Assembly (NCBI RefSeq): GCF_036014175.1
Contig: NZ_CP107917.1
Coordinates: forward strand, 1,364,001 to 1,428,000
Source of the DNA: Streptomyces sp. NBC_00443
GTDB taxonomy: Bacteria > Actinomycetota > Actinomycetes > Streptomycetales > Streptomycetaceae
DNA: 64,000 nt
Reading direction: 5' to 3'
The first letter of the stretch is position 1; each line of letters begins with the position of its first letter. Below the pieces are notes generated by a model that did not search any database, was not told the DNA's origin, and worked only from the letters and a program-made list of their open reading frames with translations. The position numbers were made by a program, and so were the translations under genes. Shown one piece after another: positions 45,596 through 53,077 of this stretch.

Positions 45596-46942
45596 GTGTC
45601 CGTCCCCGTCTCCCAAGCCCCGCCCGGGCAACCGAAGAAAGCCGCGACCGCCGCCTGGATCGGCAGCGCCCTCGAGTACTACGACTTCTTCATCTACGGC
45701 AGCGCCGCCGCGCTGATCTTCCCCGAGGTCTTCTTCGACGAGTCCGACCCGGCGACCGCGACCCTGCTGTCGCTGGCCACGTTCGGTGTGGCGTACGCGG
45801 CCCGGCCGGTCGGCGCGCTGTTCCTCGGTCACTTCGGCGACCGCCTGGGGCGTAAGAAGATCATGGTCTTCACGCTGATCCTGATGGGCGTGTCGACGTT
45901 CCTCATCGGCTGTCTGCCCACCCGCGACCAGGTCGGCACCCTCGCGCCGGTCCTGCTGGTGCTGTGCCGGGTGCTCCAGGGCATCTCGGCGGCGGGCGAG
46001 CAGGCCAGCGCCAACTCGATGACCCTGGAACACGCGCCAGCGCACCGGCGTGGCTTCTTCACCAGTTTCACGCTGAGCGGCACACAGGGCGGGCAGCTGC
46101 TTGCCACCCTGGTCTTCATCCCGATCGCCGCGCTGCCGGAGGAGCAGCTGCTGTCGTGGGGCTGGCGGGTGCCGTTCTGGATGAGCATCGCGGTGGCCGT
46201 CGTCGGCTATGTCATCCGCCGCAAGCTGGAGGAGACGCCCGCCTTCGAGCAGCAGGCCGCCGCCGAGGGCGTCGTCAAGCTGCCGCTCGCGGTGCTGATG
46301 CGGGAGCACTGGGCGGATGTGCTGCGGGTGATCGCCGGTGCGCTGGTCGCCTCGGTCAGCACGATCTTCACGGTGTGGGCGCTGTCGTACGCCACCAGCG
46401 ACTCGGTCGGGATGAGCAGGTCCTCCATGCTGTGGGTGGGCGCCCTCGCCAACCTGGTCGCGCTCGCCGCGATCCCGCTGTGGGCCACGCTGTCGGACCG
46501 TATCGGCCGCCGCCCGGTGTATCTGATCGGCGCGGCGGGCAGCGCGGTGACGATGTTCGGCTACCTGTGGGCGATCTCGACCGGCTCCTACCCGCTGACC
46601 ATGCTGTTCGGCATCGTCGCCTTCGGTGTGGTCTACAGCGCCGCGAACGGTGTGTGGCCCTCCTTCTACGGCGAGATGTTCTCCACCCGGGTCCGCCTGT
46701 CCGGCATGGCCATCGGCACCCAGATCGGCTTCGCGGTCGCGGGCTTCGCGGTCACCTTCGCCGCGCAGATCGCCGGCCCGCACGGCGACGACTGGTCCGC
46801 GGTGGCCCTCTTCACGGCGGCCCTGTGCGTGCCGCCGGTCGTGGCCGCGCTGACCGCCCGCGAGACCGCCAAGGTTCCGACGGAGCAGTTGGGTGAGCGG
46901 GCGGCCGGGCAGGCCCCGCAGCCGGCGAAGGTGGCGGCCTGA
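45596..46942 (+). CDS. MFS metabolite:H+ symporter (MHS family; likely shikimate/quinate uptake)
   Basis: This 448-residue transporter has 12 predicted membrane segments. It shows the MHS family opening WIGSALEYYDFFIYG and the MFS loop GHFGDRLGRKK, repeated in the second half as SDRIGRRP. MHS members include ShiA (shikimate), ProP and citrate/alpha-ketoglutarate carriers. The shared operator with the shikimate/quinate catabolic unit suggests uptake of shikimate, quinate, or a related acid. GTG 45596 has AAGGAG 6 bases upstream. Confidence 0.88.
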   Translation: MSVPVSQAPPGQPKKAATAAWIGSALEYYDFFIYGSAAALIFPEVFFDESDPATATLLSLATFGVAYAARPVGALFLGHFGDRLGRKKIMVFTLILMGVSTFLIGCLPTRDQVGTLAPVLLVLCRVLQGISAAGEQASANSMTLEHAPAHRRGFFTSFTLSGTQGGQLLATLVFIPIAALPEEQLLSWGWRVPFWMSIAVAVVGYVIRRKLEETPAFEQQAAAEGVVKLPLAVLMREHWADVLRVIAGALVASVSTIFTVWALSYATSDSVGMSRSSMLWVGALANLVALAAIPLWATLSDRIGRRPVYLIGAAGSAVTMFGYLWAISTGSYPLTMLFGIVAFGVVYSAANGVWPSFYGEMFSTRVRLSGMAIGTQIGFAVAGFAVTFAAQIAGPHGDDWSAVALFTAALCVPPVVAALTARETAKVPTEQLGERAAGQAPQPAKVAA

Positions 46943-47017
46943 CTCTCACGACCACCGGGTCCCCGGACGCCGTGACGGCTCCGGGGACCCGGGCGCGGCG
47001 AAGTCCGCCAAGGTGTC

Positions 47018-47054
47018 GCGCCCCTTAGGGGCGCGGGCAACTGCGCGATCAGCC
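47018..47054. repeat. Streptomyces-type intergenic repeat between convergent genes (copy 2)
   Basis: GCGCCCCT-T-AGGGGCGC at 47018-47034 is a perfect palindrome, and AGGGGCGCGGGCAACTGCGC followed by GATCAGCC (47027-47054) matches the copy at 27223-27250 with two mismatches. Like that copy it lies between convergent gene ends, here the MFS gene and the glycosyltransferase. The palindrome could fold as a bidirectional terminator. Confidence 0.65.
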
Positions 47055-47074
47055 CCCACCGGCCCGTGGGTGCG

Positions 47075-49270
47075 TCACTGCGCCCCCAGCGGAGCACTCA
47101 GCAGCTCCGTCCAGGTCTCGGCGACCCGCTCCAGGGAGAAGCCCTCCCGCACCTGCGTGCGAGCCAGCTCGCCCGCGGACCGCCAGCCCTCCTCCCCGAG
47201 CGAGGCGATCGCCTCCGCCATGGCCTCGGGGTTGTCGTGGATCCACCGCCGGTCGTAGATCTCGTCCGCGCCGGGCCACGGCAGCAGCGACGGTACGGCG
47301 CCGGAGGCCATCCCCTCGGCGGGCGCCAGGTGGAAGCTCTCGTCGTCGCTGGTGGACAGCACATGTCCGACCCGCCGCAGCCAGCCCGCCACATCAGGGC
47401 CGAACGCGTCGAAGACGACGGCGCCCTCCAGGAGCGGCGAGGTCTGCATACGGCGCAGTACGGCGTCGTAGTGCTCACGTTCCTCGGGCTTGTTCCAGAT
47501 CCACCAGTACTCCCAGGGCGGCTTGGACTTGACCGACAGATGCCAGCGCCGGTCGCGGGCGCGCAGCGCCTCCAGTACGTCGAGGCCGAGGTCGAGGCGC
47601 TTGCGGCTGGGTGCGATGCCGATCATGCCGAGGCGGTGGTGGGCGCCCGGTGCCTTGGGACGGTCGAGCTGGTCGGTGTCCACCCAGTTGGGGACGACGA
47701 CGACCTTGGAGGCGGGCCAGCCCGTGTGCTCGCGGGTGCGGCGGGCGTAGTACGGGCTGACGCACACCACCCGGTCGACGGCGTCGATGTCGACCTGCCG
47801 GGGCCATCCGGCGTCCAGCTCGAAGCGGTGCAGCCGTACGACGAGCCGGCTGCCGCGCCGCTTGTGGCGGCTGTACCAGACGGCCGCCGGGCCGCACCAC
47901 TCGACGATCACCACGTCCGCCCAGTCGGCGAGTTCACGGCTGGCGTCCGGGTCATGGCGGGACAGTGCGGGCCAGGCGTCCACCCGTACCTCCAGGCCGG
48001 GCAGTGAGCGGAAGTGGTCGAGCAGCCGGGTGAGGAACTTCAGGTCGTGCCCGGCGACTCCGACGTGCAAGGGCCGTTGGCGGGTCGTCACCGCGGGAGG
48101 CGGGGCGGGGAAGGCGCGGTCGAGGTGGGCCCGCCAGCGGTCGGCCGCGCCGTCCAGGGTGTGGTGGCGGGCGGCCTCGCGGCAGCGGTCGGCCGCCAGG
48201 CGCCGGGCTTCCGGCTCGCGCGCGACCCTCGCGACGGCTTCGGCGGCGTCGTCGAGTCCGGCGCGGCCGGACACGAACAGCGGATAGTCGGTGCCGAGCA
48301 GCGCCTCGTGCGCCGGGGTGCGGTTGAGGACCACAGGCAGGCCGAGGGCACCGAACTCCAGGACCTTGGTGGACAGTTCGAGGCTGGAGTCGAGCACTGG
48401 GTCCCGCCAGCCGAGGCCCACGTCGCAGTCCGCGGCGATGCGCATGGCCTCCTCGCGGGGCTGTCCGCCGTGGTGGAGGACGCCGGGGGTGCCGGTCAGC
48501 GCACGCGCCATCTCGGCCTGGAAGCCGGGGTGTCCCGGGTCGTCGTGGATCTTGTCGCCGACGGTGTGCAGTTCGGCGGGGACGCCTCGCCGGGCGAGCA
48601 GTTCCGGCAGCCGGGTCATGGGCAGGGTGTTCCAGCGGGGCGCGAACTTGCCGGTGTAGACGAGCCGCAGGGGATCGTGCGGGGTGTCCCTCCCGGGCAT
48701 CGGGACGTCCGGCTCGGGCACGGCGGGCGGGCTCAGCACACACTTGCCGTACGCCTCGGGCACCCAGGTCTCCAGGAAGCAGCGCAGCTCCTCGGTCTGG
48801 CACAGGAGCCGCTGCGATGCCTCGGCGATACGGCCGAGTTCCGCGCGGGCCGCCTCGGTCATCTCGGCGGCGGACTGCGGAATGTCGGTGAGATAGGCCC
48901 AGATCCGGCCGTCGAACACGCCGTCGGCCACGACCCGTGCGACCAGCCGCCGGCCGCGCAGCACCAGCAGGTCGCAGGGGTCCTCCTCGTCGAGCCGGAT
49001 GAGCACCTGCGAGGCCTGCACGGGCGACATGGGCCGGTCGGCCAGGCCCGGCAGCAGCCTCTCCTCGTGCGGACGCACCAGGGTGACCCGGGGCAGCTCG
49101 GCCAGCGGATCGGTCAACCGGCCCGTGCGGACGGGCGACTTGAGGAGCAGCCGGGCCTCGCAGCCCGCCCGGGACAGCGCCTGCACCGTCGACTGGGCCC
49201 ACACGGCGGAGCCGTCGATGAGGTTGAGGTCGACGTCGCCGTAGACGAGCGCCCGCAGCGTACGGCTCAT
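47075..49270 (-). CDS. Large glycosyltransferase with two GT-B modules (GT4-type)
   Basis: The 731-residue protein appears to contain two glycosyltransferase units. The first spans about residues 1-400 (LRLVYTGKFAPRWNTLPM, GLGWRDP, STKVLEFGALGLPVVLNR). The second spans about residues 405-731 (HVGVAGHDLKFLTRLLDHF, VVCVSPYYARRTREHTGWP, GMIGIAPSRKRLDLGLDVL, STSDDESFHLAPAEGMASGAVP with the E-x7-E-like nucleotide-sugar site). It is cytoplasmic and should add sugars to a cell-surface glycan. The ATG at 49270 overlaps the preceding coiled-coil gene's stop by 4 bp; the in-frame extension to 49453 is inside that gene. Confidence 0.8.
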   Translation of the reverse strand: MSRTLRALVYGDVDLNLIDGSAVWAQSTVQALSRAGCEARLLLKSPVRTGRLTDPLAELPRVTLVRPHEERLLPGLADRPMSPVQASQVLIRLDEEDPCDLLVLRGRRLVARVVADGVFDGRIWAYLTDIPQSAAEMTEAARAELGRIAEASQRLLCQTEELRCFLETWVPEAYGKCVLSPPAVPEPDVPMPGRDTPHDPLRLVYTGKFAPRWNTLPMTRLPELLARRGVPAELHTVGDKIHDDPGHPGFQAEMARALTGTPGVLHHGGQPREEAMRIAADCDVGLGWRDPVLDSSLELSTKVLEFGALGLPVVLNRTPAHEALLGTDYPLFVSGRAGLDDAAEAVARVAREPEARRLAADRCREAARHHTLDGAADRWRAHLDRAFPAPPPAVTTRQRPLHVGVAGHDLKFLTRLLDHFRSLPGLEVRVDAWPALSRHDPDASRELADWADVVIVEWCGPAAVWYSRHKRRGSRLVVRLHRFELDAGWPRQVDIDAVDRVVCVSPYYARRTREHTGWPASKVVVVPNWVDTDQLDRPKAPGAHHRLGMIGIAPSRKRLDLGLDVLEALRARDRRWHLSVKSKPPWEYWWIWNKPEEREHYDAVLRRMQTSPLLEGAVVFDAFGPDVAGWLRRVGHVLSTSDDESFHLAPAEGMASGAVPSLLPWPGADEIYDRRWIHDNPEAMAEAIASLGEEGWRSAGELARTQVREGFSLERVAETWTELLSAPLGAQ

Positions 49271-51075
49271 GACGGTTCCTTCCCGCGCACGGCGAACAGA
49301 CGATGTCCCTGCCCCGCCCAACTGCCGGGATCGGTACCGGACATGTGCAATGACCGGCGTACCAGCAGCGGACGCAGCGACGGTACGAAGACGTAGTCGT
49401 CGGCGGTCGGCGTGTGGCCCACCGCGTCGGCGCCGGAGTACTCCTGGGCGCACATCAGGTCGAGCAGCAGGGTGTCCGGCCGGTCCTCGGTCAGATCCGT
49501 CCAGTCGGCGACCCAGGACGCCCGGGGCTGCCCCCGGCGTACGGTCACTCCGGCGGCGGTGAGTTCGTCCAGCCCTGCCGGATCGGGTACGACGACCTCG
49601 ACCGGGCGGTGCAACTGGCCGAGCACCTGCCCGACGAGCCGGGCGACGTCGGTACGGTCCCGGGGCGCCGCCAGCACGGCGACGCGCCGCTCGTCCAGCG
49701 GATCGGGGGCACCGGCGAGCCGCGCCAGCTGCGACAGCCGTACCCGGGTGCTGTCCTCACGGAACACCTCACGCAGCCGCTCCCTGCCCTCCGCGGCCGG
49801 GTCCAGCCGGGCGAGCCGTACTCCTGTGTCGGTGTCGATGACCGCGTCCCAGGCGAGCCGGGCGAGGCCGGGCGCGGCGGAAGCGGGGCCGTCCCGCCAC
49901 AGTACGGCCGATCGCCCCAGCACCCGTTGCTCGGCGAGGAGTTCGGCGAGTGTGCGGTCCAGGTCGGGGGCGAGGCCGGTGCCGGTGAGCCACCAGGGTC
50001 CTTCGCCCGTGCAGGCGCTCAACTGGACGACGAGCACGTCGGGGTCGGTGCGCTGCACGAGCAGTTGTCCGTCATGGGGCAGCAGCCGGTTGACGACCGC
50101 GTCCGCCGCGAAGTCCTCGGCGGTGGCGGGCGTGAGGATCCCGGCGACGACGAGGCGGTCGCGGGGCGCCGAGGTCAGGGCGCGGTACGCGAGGTGGAAC
50201 CGGTCGTCGACGGGCGCGTCCGGCTCGGTCCGGGTCTGCGGCGCGCTTGCGGGCGCCTGTCCGGCGATGCGGCGCCGCCCGCGCCACAGTCCGTACAGCT
50301 CCCCCGGCAGCCGGGCCGCGCCCCGCTTCGGCGAGCGCGCGGCCGACACCAGCGCCTTTCCGACCCGCAGCGAGGTCGAGCCCTCCAGCATGGCCACCCG
50401 CGCCTGCAGCAGGTCGACCCGGTCCCGGGCGGCCCGCAGCGCGGCGGCCAGCTGCTCCTTCTCCCGTACGGCCGCGGCGAGCCGCTCGGCGAGCCCGTCC
50501 TGCCCGGCGGCGGCCCGCGTGTGCTCCGCCTCCTCGACGGTCCGCTCCAGGTCCAGCACCCGGGCGCGCAGGGACCGGGAGGCGAGGTCGGCGAAGACGT
50601 ACTCGTCGGCGATCCGCAGGGCCGTGGCATAGCCGTCGGACGGCACGGGCCGGCCGAAGAAGTCGTGCGGCGGCAGGAGCTCGTCGGTGCGGGCGATGAC
50701 CGCGCCGGCGTGCAGATGGACGTAGTCGAGGGGTGCCGCGCGCAGGACCTGGCAGTGGTGGGCCACCAGGTGGTCGAGGAGCCGGTGGTAGGGAAGTTCG
50801 GAGCCGCCGTGGCCGAAGACGATCAGCCCGCGCGCTCCGGGCCGCATCCGTGCCAGCACCGCACGAACGGCTTCCTCACCGCCGTGCAGCTCGGCTCGGG
50901 GTCCGTACGAGAGCAGCGCCAACTCCCCTTCGGCGACGGGCCGTTCGTCGTCCGCGCGCAGGGCGACACCGGGGGGCAGGTGCAGGTACGGCTCCAGACT
51001 CAGCGTGCCTCGGGTCGCGTCCACCACCGTCGTGACGCCGTCGAGGTGCGGATGGAGCAGGTCGGTCAGGCGCAT
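49267..51075 (-). CDS. Coiled-coil protein of polysaccharide cluster, function unknown
   Basis: The 602-residue protein has a N-terminal domain (residues about 1-160), a heptad-rich coiled coil at about residues 170-245 (SLRARVLDLERTVEEAEHTR ... LLQARVAMLEG) and a C-terminal domain. The motif after the coil, STSLRVGKALVSAARSP, is common in proteins of capsule and O-antigen loci next to glycosyltransferases. I do not recognise a catalytic site; the N-terminal part (IVFGHGGSELPYHRLLDHLV) has a methyltransferase-like feel but no clear motif. It overlaps the methyltransferase stop by one base and the next glycosyltransferase by 4 bp. Confidence 0.7.
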   Translation of the reverse strand: MRLTDLLHPHLDGVTTVVDATRGTLSLEPYLHLPPGVALRADDERPVAEGELALLSYGPRAELHGGEEAVRAVLARMRPGARGLIVFGHGGSELPYHRLLDHLVAHHCQVLRAAPLDYVHLHAGAVIARTDELLPPHDFFGRPVPSDGYATALRIADEYVFADLASRSLRARVLDLERTVEEAEHTRAAAGQDGLAERLAAAVREKEQLAAALRAARDRVDLLQARVAMLEGSTSLRVGKALVSAARSPKRGAARLPGELYGLWRGRRRIAGQAPASAPQTRTEPDAPVDDRFHLAYRALTSAPRDRLVVAGILTPATAEDFAADAVVNRLLPHDGQLLVQRTDPDVLVVQLSACTGEGPWWLTGTGLAPDLDRTLAELLAEQRVLGRSAVLWRDGPASAAPGLARLAWDAVIDTDTGVRLARLDPAAEGRERLREVFREDSTRVRLSQLARLAGAPDPLDERRVAVLAAPRDRTDVARLVGQVLGQLHRPVEVVVPDPAGLDELTAAGVTVRRGQPRASWVADWTDLTEDRPDTLLLDLMCAQEYSGADAVGHTPTADDYVFVPSLRPLLVRRSLHMSGTDPGSWAGQGHRLFAVRGKEPS

Positions 51076-51794
51076 CAGCGGGTCCTCGTGAAGACGTGGA
51101 AGCCGACCCGGTTCTCCCGGAAGCCGTACGGCCTGAAGAGGGTGTGCCGCAGGCCGAGCGGCTCGAGTTCGGCGCGGTAGGCGGCGGTCGGGCGGTGCAC
51201 GATGTAGTCGCCGCGGGTCGTGCGATCGGCGGTGTCCTCTTCGGTGACGATCAGGCGGCCGGCAACGCGGATGAGGGAGGCCATGTTGCGCAGACCGGCC
51301 GCCCACGCCTGGTCGTCCAGTACATGGAACAGGACGTCCACGCAGACAACGATGTCGTACGGCCACGGACTGCGCCACTCGTCGAGCGCGGCGACGGCGT
51401 AACGCGGGCCGCCGCCCTCGGCGCGGGCGTGCTCCACCGCGGTCGGGCTCGTGTCGAAGGCGTCCACCCGATGGCCGCAGCGGGCCAGGGCACGGGCGAA
51501 GTACCCCTTGCCGCAGCCGGCGTCGAGCACGAAGAGCGGGGCGGCGGGGCTGGAGAGGTCACCGACGAGGGTGAGCAGGGTGCCGAGCCGTTGGGCGTAG
51601 AAGATCTCGTTGCCCGAACGGTCCAGTCCGATGTGTCCGCCGGAGGCGAGTTCGTCGTGGTCGGTGTGCCGGGCGTCCCAGTACGTCCGCATGTCGTCGT
51701 GCGGACGTGTTCCGCCGTGCGTGCGCGTGTCGTCGTGCGTGCGCGTGTCGTCGTGCGTGCGCGTGTCGTCGTGCGTGCGCGTGTCGTCAGCCAT
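51075..51794 (-). CDS. Class I SAM-dependent methyltransferase with N-terminal hexapeptide repeats
   Basis: The 239-residue protein has the SAM-binding glycine loop LFVLDAGCGKGYFARAL near residue 86, AFDTSPTAVEHARAEG and VVCVDVLFHVLDDQ. Ahead of the fold are tandem D-D-T-R-T-H repeats encoded by an 18-bp tandem array at 51718-51789. Its neighbours suggest it methylates a sugar or lipid-linked sugar of the cell-surface glycan, perhaps capping the chain. Start ATG 51794 overlaps the epimerase stop by 8 bp. Confidence 0.85.
   Translation of the reverse strand: MADDTRTHDDTRTHDDTRTHDDTRTHGGTRPHDDMRTYWDARHTDHDELASGGHIGLDRSGNEIFYAQRLGTLLTLVGDLSSPAAPLFVLDAGCGKGYFARALARCGHRVDAFDTSPTAVEHARAEGGGPRYAVAALDEWRSPWPYDIVVCVDVLFHVLDDQAWAAGLRNMASLIRVAGRLIVTEEDTADRTTRGDYIVHRPTAAYRAELEPLGLRHTLFRPYGFRENRVGFHVFTRTR
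51718..51789 (-). repeat. In-frame 18-bp tandem repeat (four units) in the methyltransferase gene
   Basis: The unit TGCGTGCGCGTGTCGTCG repeats at 51718, 51736, 51754 and 51772; the fourth differs only in its last base. Because 18 is a multiple of three, copy-number changes would lengthen or shorten the T-H-D-D-T-R tract without a frameshift. The nucleotide identity is perfect, so it is recent or unstable. The tract would be a flexible charged N-terminal tail. Confidence 0.9.
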
Positions 51795-52875
51795 GGCGCT
51801 CCAGCCACGCCGTGAGGACACGGGCGATGCGGGTGCCCGCCCGGCCGTCCCAGAGCGGTGGCCCCTCACTCGCCGCCGCTCCCCCGCCGTCCAGCACCTT
51901 GCGCAGCGCGGGCACCAACTCCCCGTGCGTGACGAGGCGGTTGGTGCCGTGGGTGACGGTGACGGGGCGTTCGGTCGTCGTGCGCAGGGTCAGGCAGGGG
52001 ACGCCCAGGACGGTCGTCTCCTCCTGCACCCCGCCCGAGTCGGTGATCACCGCGGCGGCTCCCCGCACGAGGCTCATGAACTCGACGTAGCCGAGCGGGT
52101 CGAGGAGGTGGATGCCCGGTGCGTCCGCGAGGCCCGCCGCACTCAGTGCCGCCCGGCCACGCGGGTGCAGCGGTACGACGAGGTCCAGGTGGCGGGCGGC
52201 CTCCGACAGGACGCGGGCGGCGGCAGCGGCGGCCTCCGGGTCGTCGACGTTGGCGGGCCGGTGCAGGGTGACGACGCCGTAGCGCTCGGGCAGCCGATGG
52301 GCCGTTCGGGCGGTCGTCGGGTCGAAATGGTCCAGATGGGTGAGCAGGGTGTCGATCATCGGGTTGCCGACGAAGTGCACGCGCTCGGCGGCGATCCCCT
52401 CGCGGGCGAGGTGGCCGACGGCTTCGGGGCTCGTCACGAACAACAGCTCCGCCAACTGGTCGACCAGCCGCCGGTTGGTCTCCTCCGGCATCGCCATGTC
52501 GAAGCTGCGCAGCCCGGCCTCGACGTGCGCCACCGGGACGCCCAGGCGGGACGCGACGAGCGCGGCGGCCAGCGTCGAGTTCACGTCGCCGTACACCGTG
52601 ACGAGCGCGGGTGAGCGGGCGGTCAGTTCGGCCTCCAGGGCCACCAGCAGGTCGGCGATCTGGCGGGCGTGGCTGCCGGAGCCGACGCCGAGGTCGGTGT
52701 CGGGTTCGGGCAGGCCGAGTTGCCGGAAGAAGATGTCCGACATCCGCTCGTCGTAGTGCTGGCCGGTGTGCACGAGCACTTGGTCGCAGCCCGCCGCGCC
52801 GAGAGCGGCGACGACCGGCGCGGCCTTGACGAAGTTCGGCCGGGTGCCGACGACGTGGAGTACGCAGCCGTTCAA
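51787..52875 (-). CDS. wecB: UDP-N-acetylglucosamine 2-epimerase (non-hydrolysing)
   Basis: The 362-residue enzyme converts UDP-GlcNAc to UDP-ManNAc. VVGTRPNFVKAAPV, VHTGQHYDERMSDIFF, VYGDVNSTLAAALVA, HVEAGLRSFDMAMPEETNRR and ITDSGGVQEET are all diagnostic of the WecB family. The start is a TTG at 52875 with GGAGG 7 bases upstream and no earlier start in frame. It is the first gene of the leftward half of the polysaccharide cluster and is divergent from the rightward half. Confidence 0.93.
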   Translation of the reverse strand: MNGCVLHVVGTRPNFVKAAPVVAALGAAGCDQVLVHTGQHYDERMSDIFFRQLGLPEPDTDLGVGSGSHARQIADLLVALEAELTARSPALVTVYGDVNSTLAAALVASRLGVPVAHVEAGLRSFDMAMPEETNRRLVDQLAELLFVTSPEAVGHLAREGIAAERVHFVGNPMIDTLLTHLDHFDPTTARTAHRLPERYGVVTLHRPANVDDPEAAAAAARVLSEAARHLDLVVPLHPRGRAALSAAGLADAPGIHLLDPLGYVEFMSLVRGAAAVITDSGGVQEETTVLGVPCLTLRTTTERPVTVTHGTNRLVTHGELVPALRKVLDGGGAAASEGPPLWDGRAGTRIARVLTAWLERHG

Positions 52876-53077
52876 TGGTTTGCCTCCGTATTGATGGCTC
52901 GGTCGCCTACGGGGTGCTTCAGCCGGTGTCGAGACGGCGATCGTGCTCGACCCTTCGGGCCTCCGCGCGTTCGCCCTCTCGACACCGGCGCACCCCGTCG
53001 GCTCCCACGCGGCCGGTGTCGTCGGCCCGGTACAGGCTGGTGGGCCGTGGCCCGGCGTTGCGGCCTACCTTTGCGAT
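52876..53077. promoter_or_regulatory. Divergent promoter region of the polysaccharide cluster with a 13-bp inverted repeat
   Basis: GCCGGTGTCGAGA at 52922-52934 and TCTCGACACCGGC at 52977-52989 are perfect inverted copies 42 bp apart. A nested GTCGAG/CTCGAC pair (52928-52933 and 52946-52951) can form an alternative stem. The region separates wecB from the divergent glycosyltransferase. It may be a regulatory DNA loop or an RNA hairpin in the leader of one gene; no promoter hexamers were chosen with confidence. Confidence 0.5.

Noticed and set aside
51718..51789. Tandem repeats considered as a CRISPR array
   Set aside because: Units are contiguous with no spacers, are in frame inside a methyltransferase gene, and no cas gene is present.
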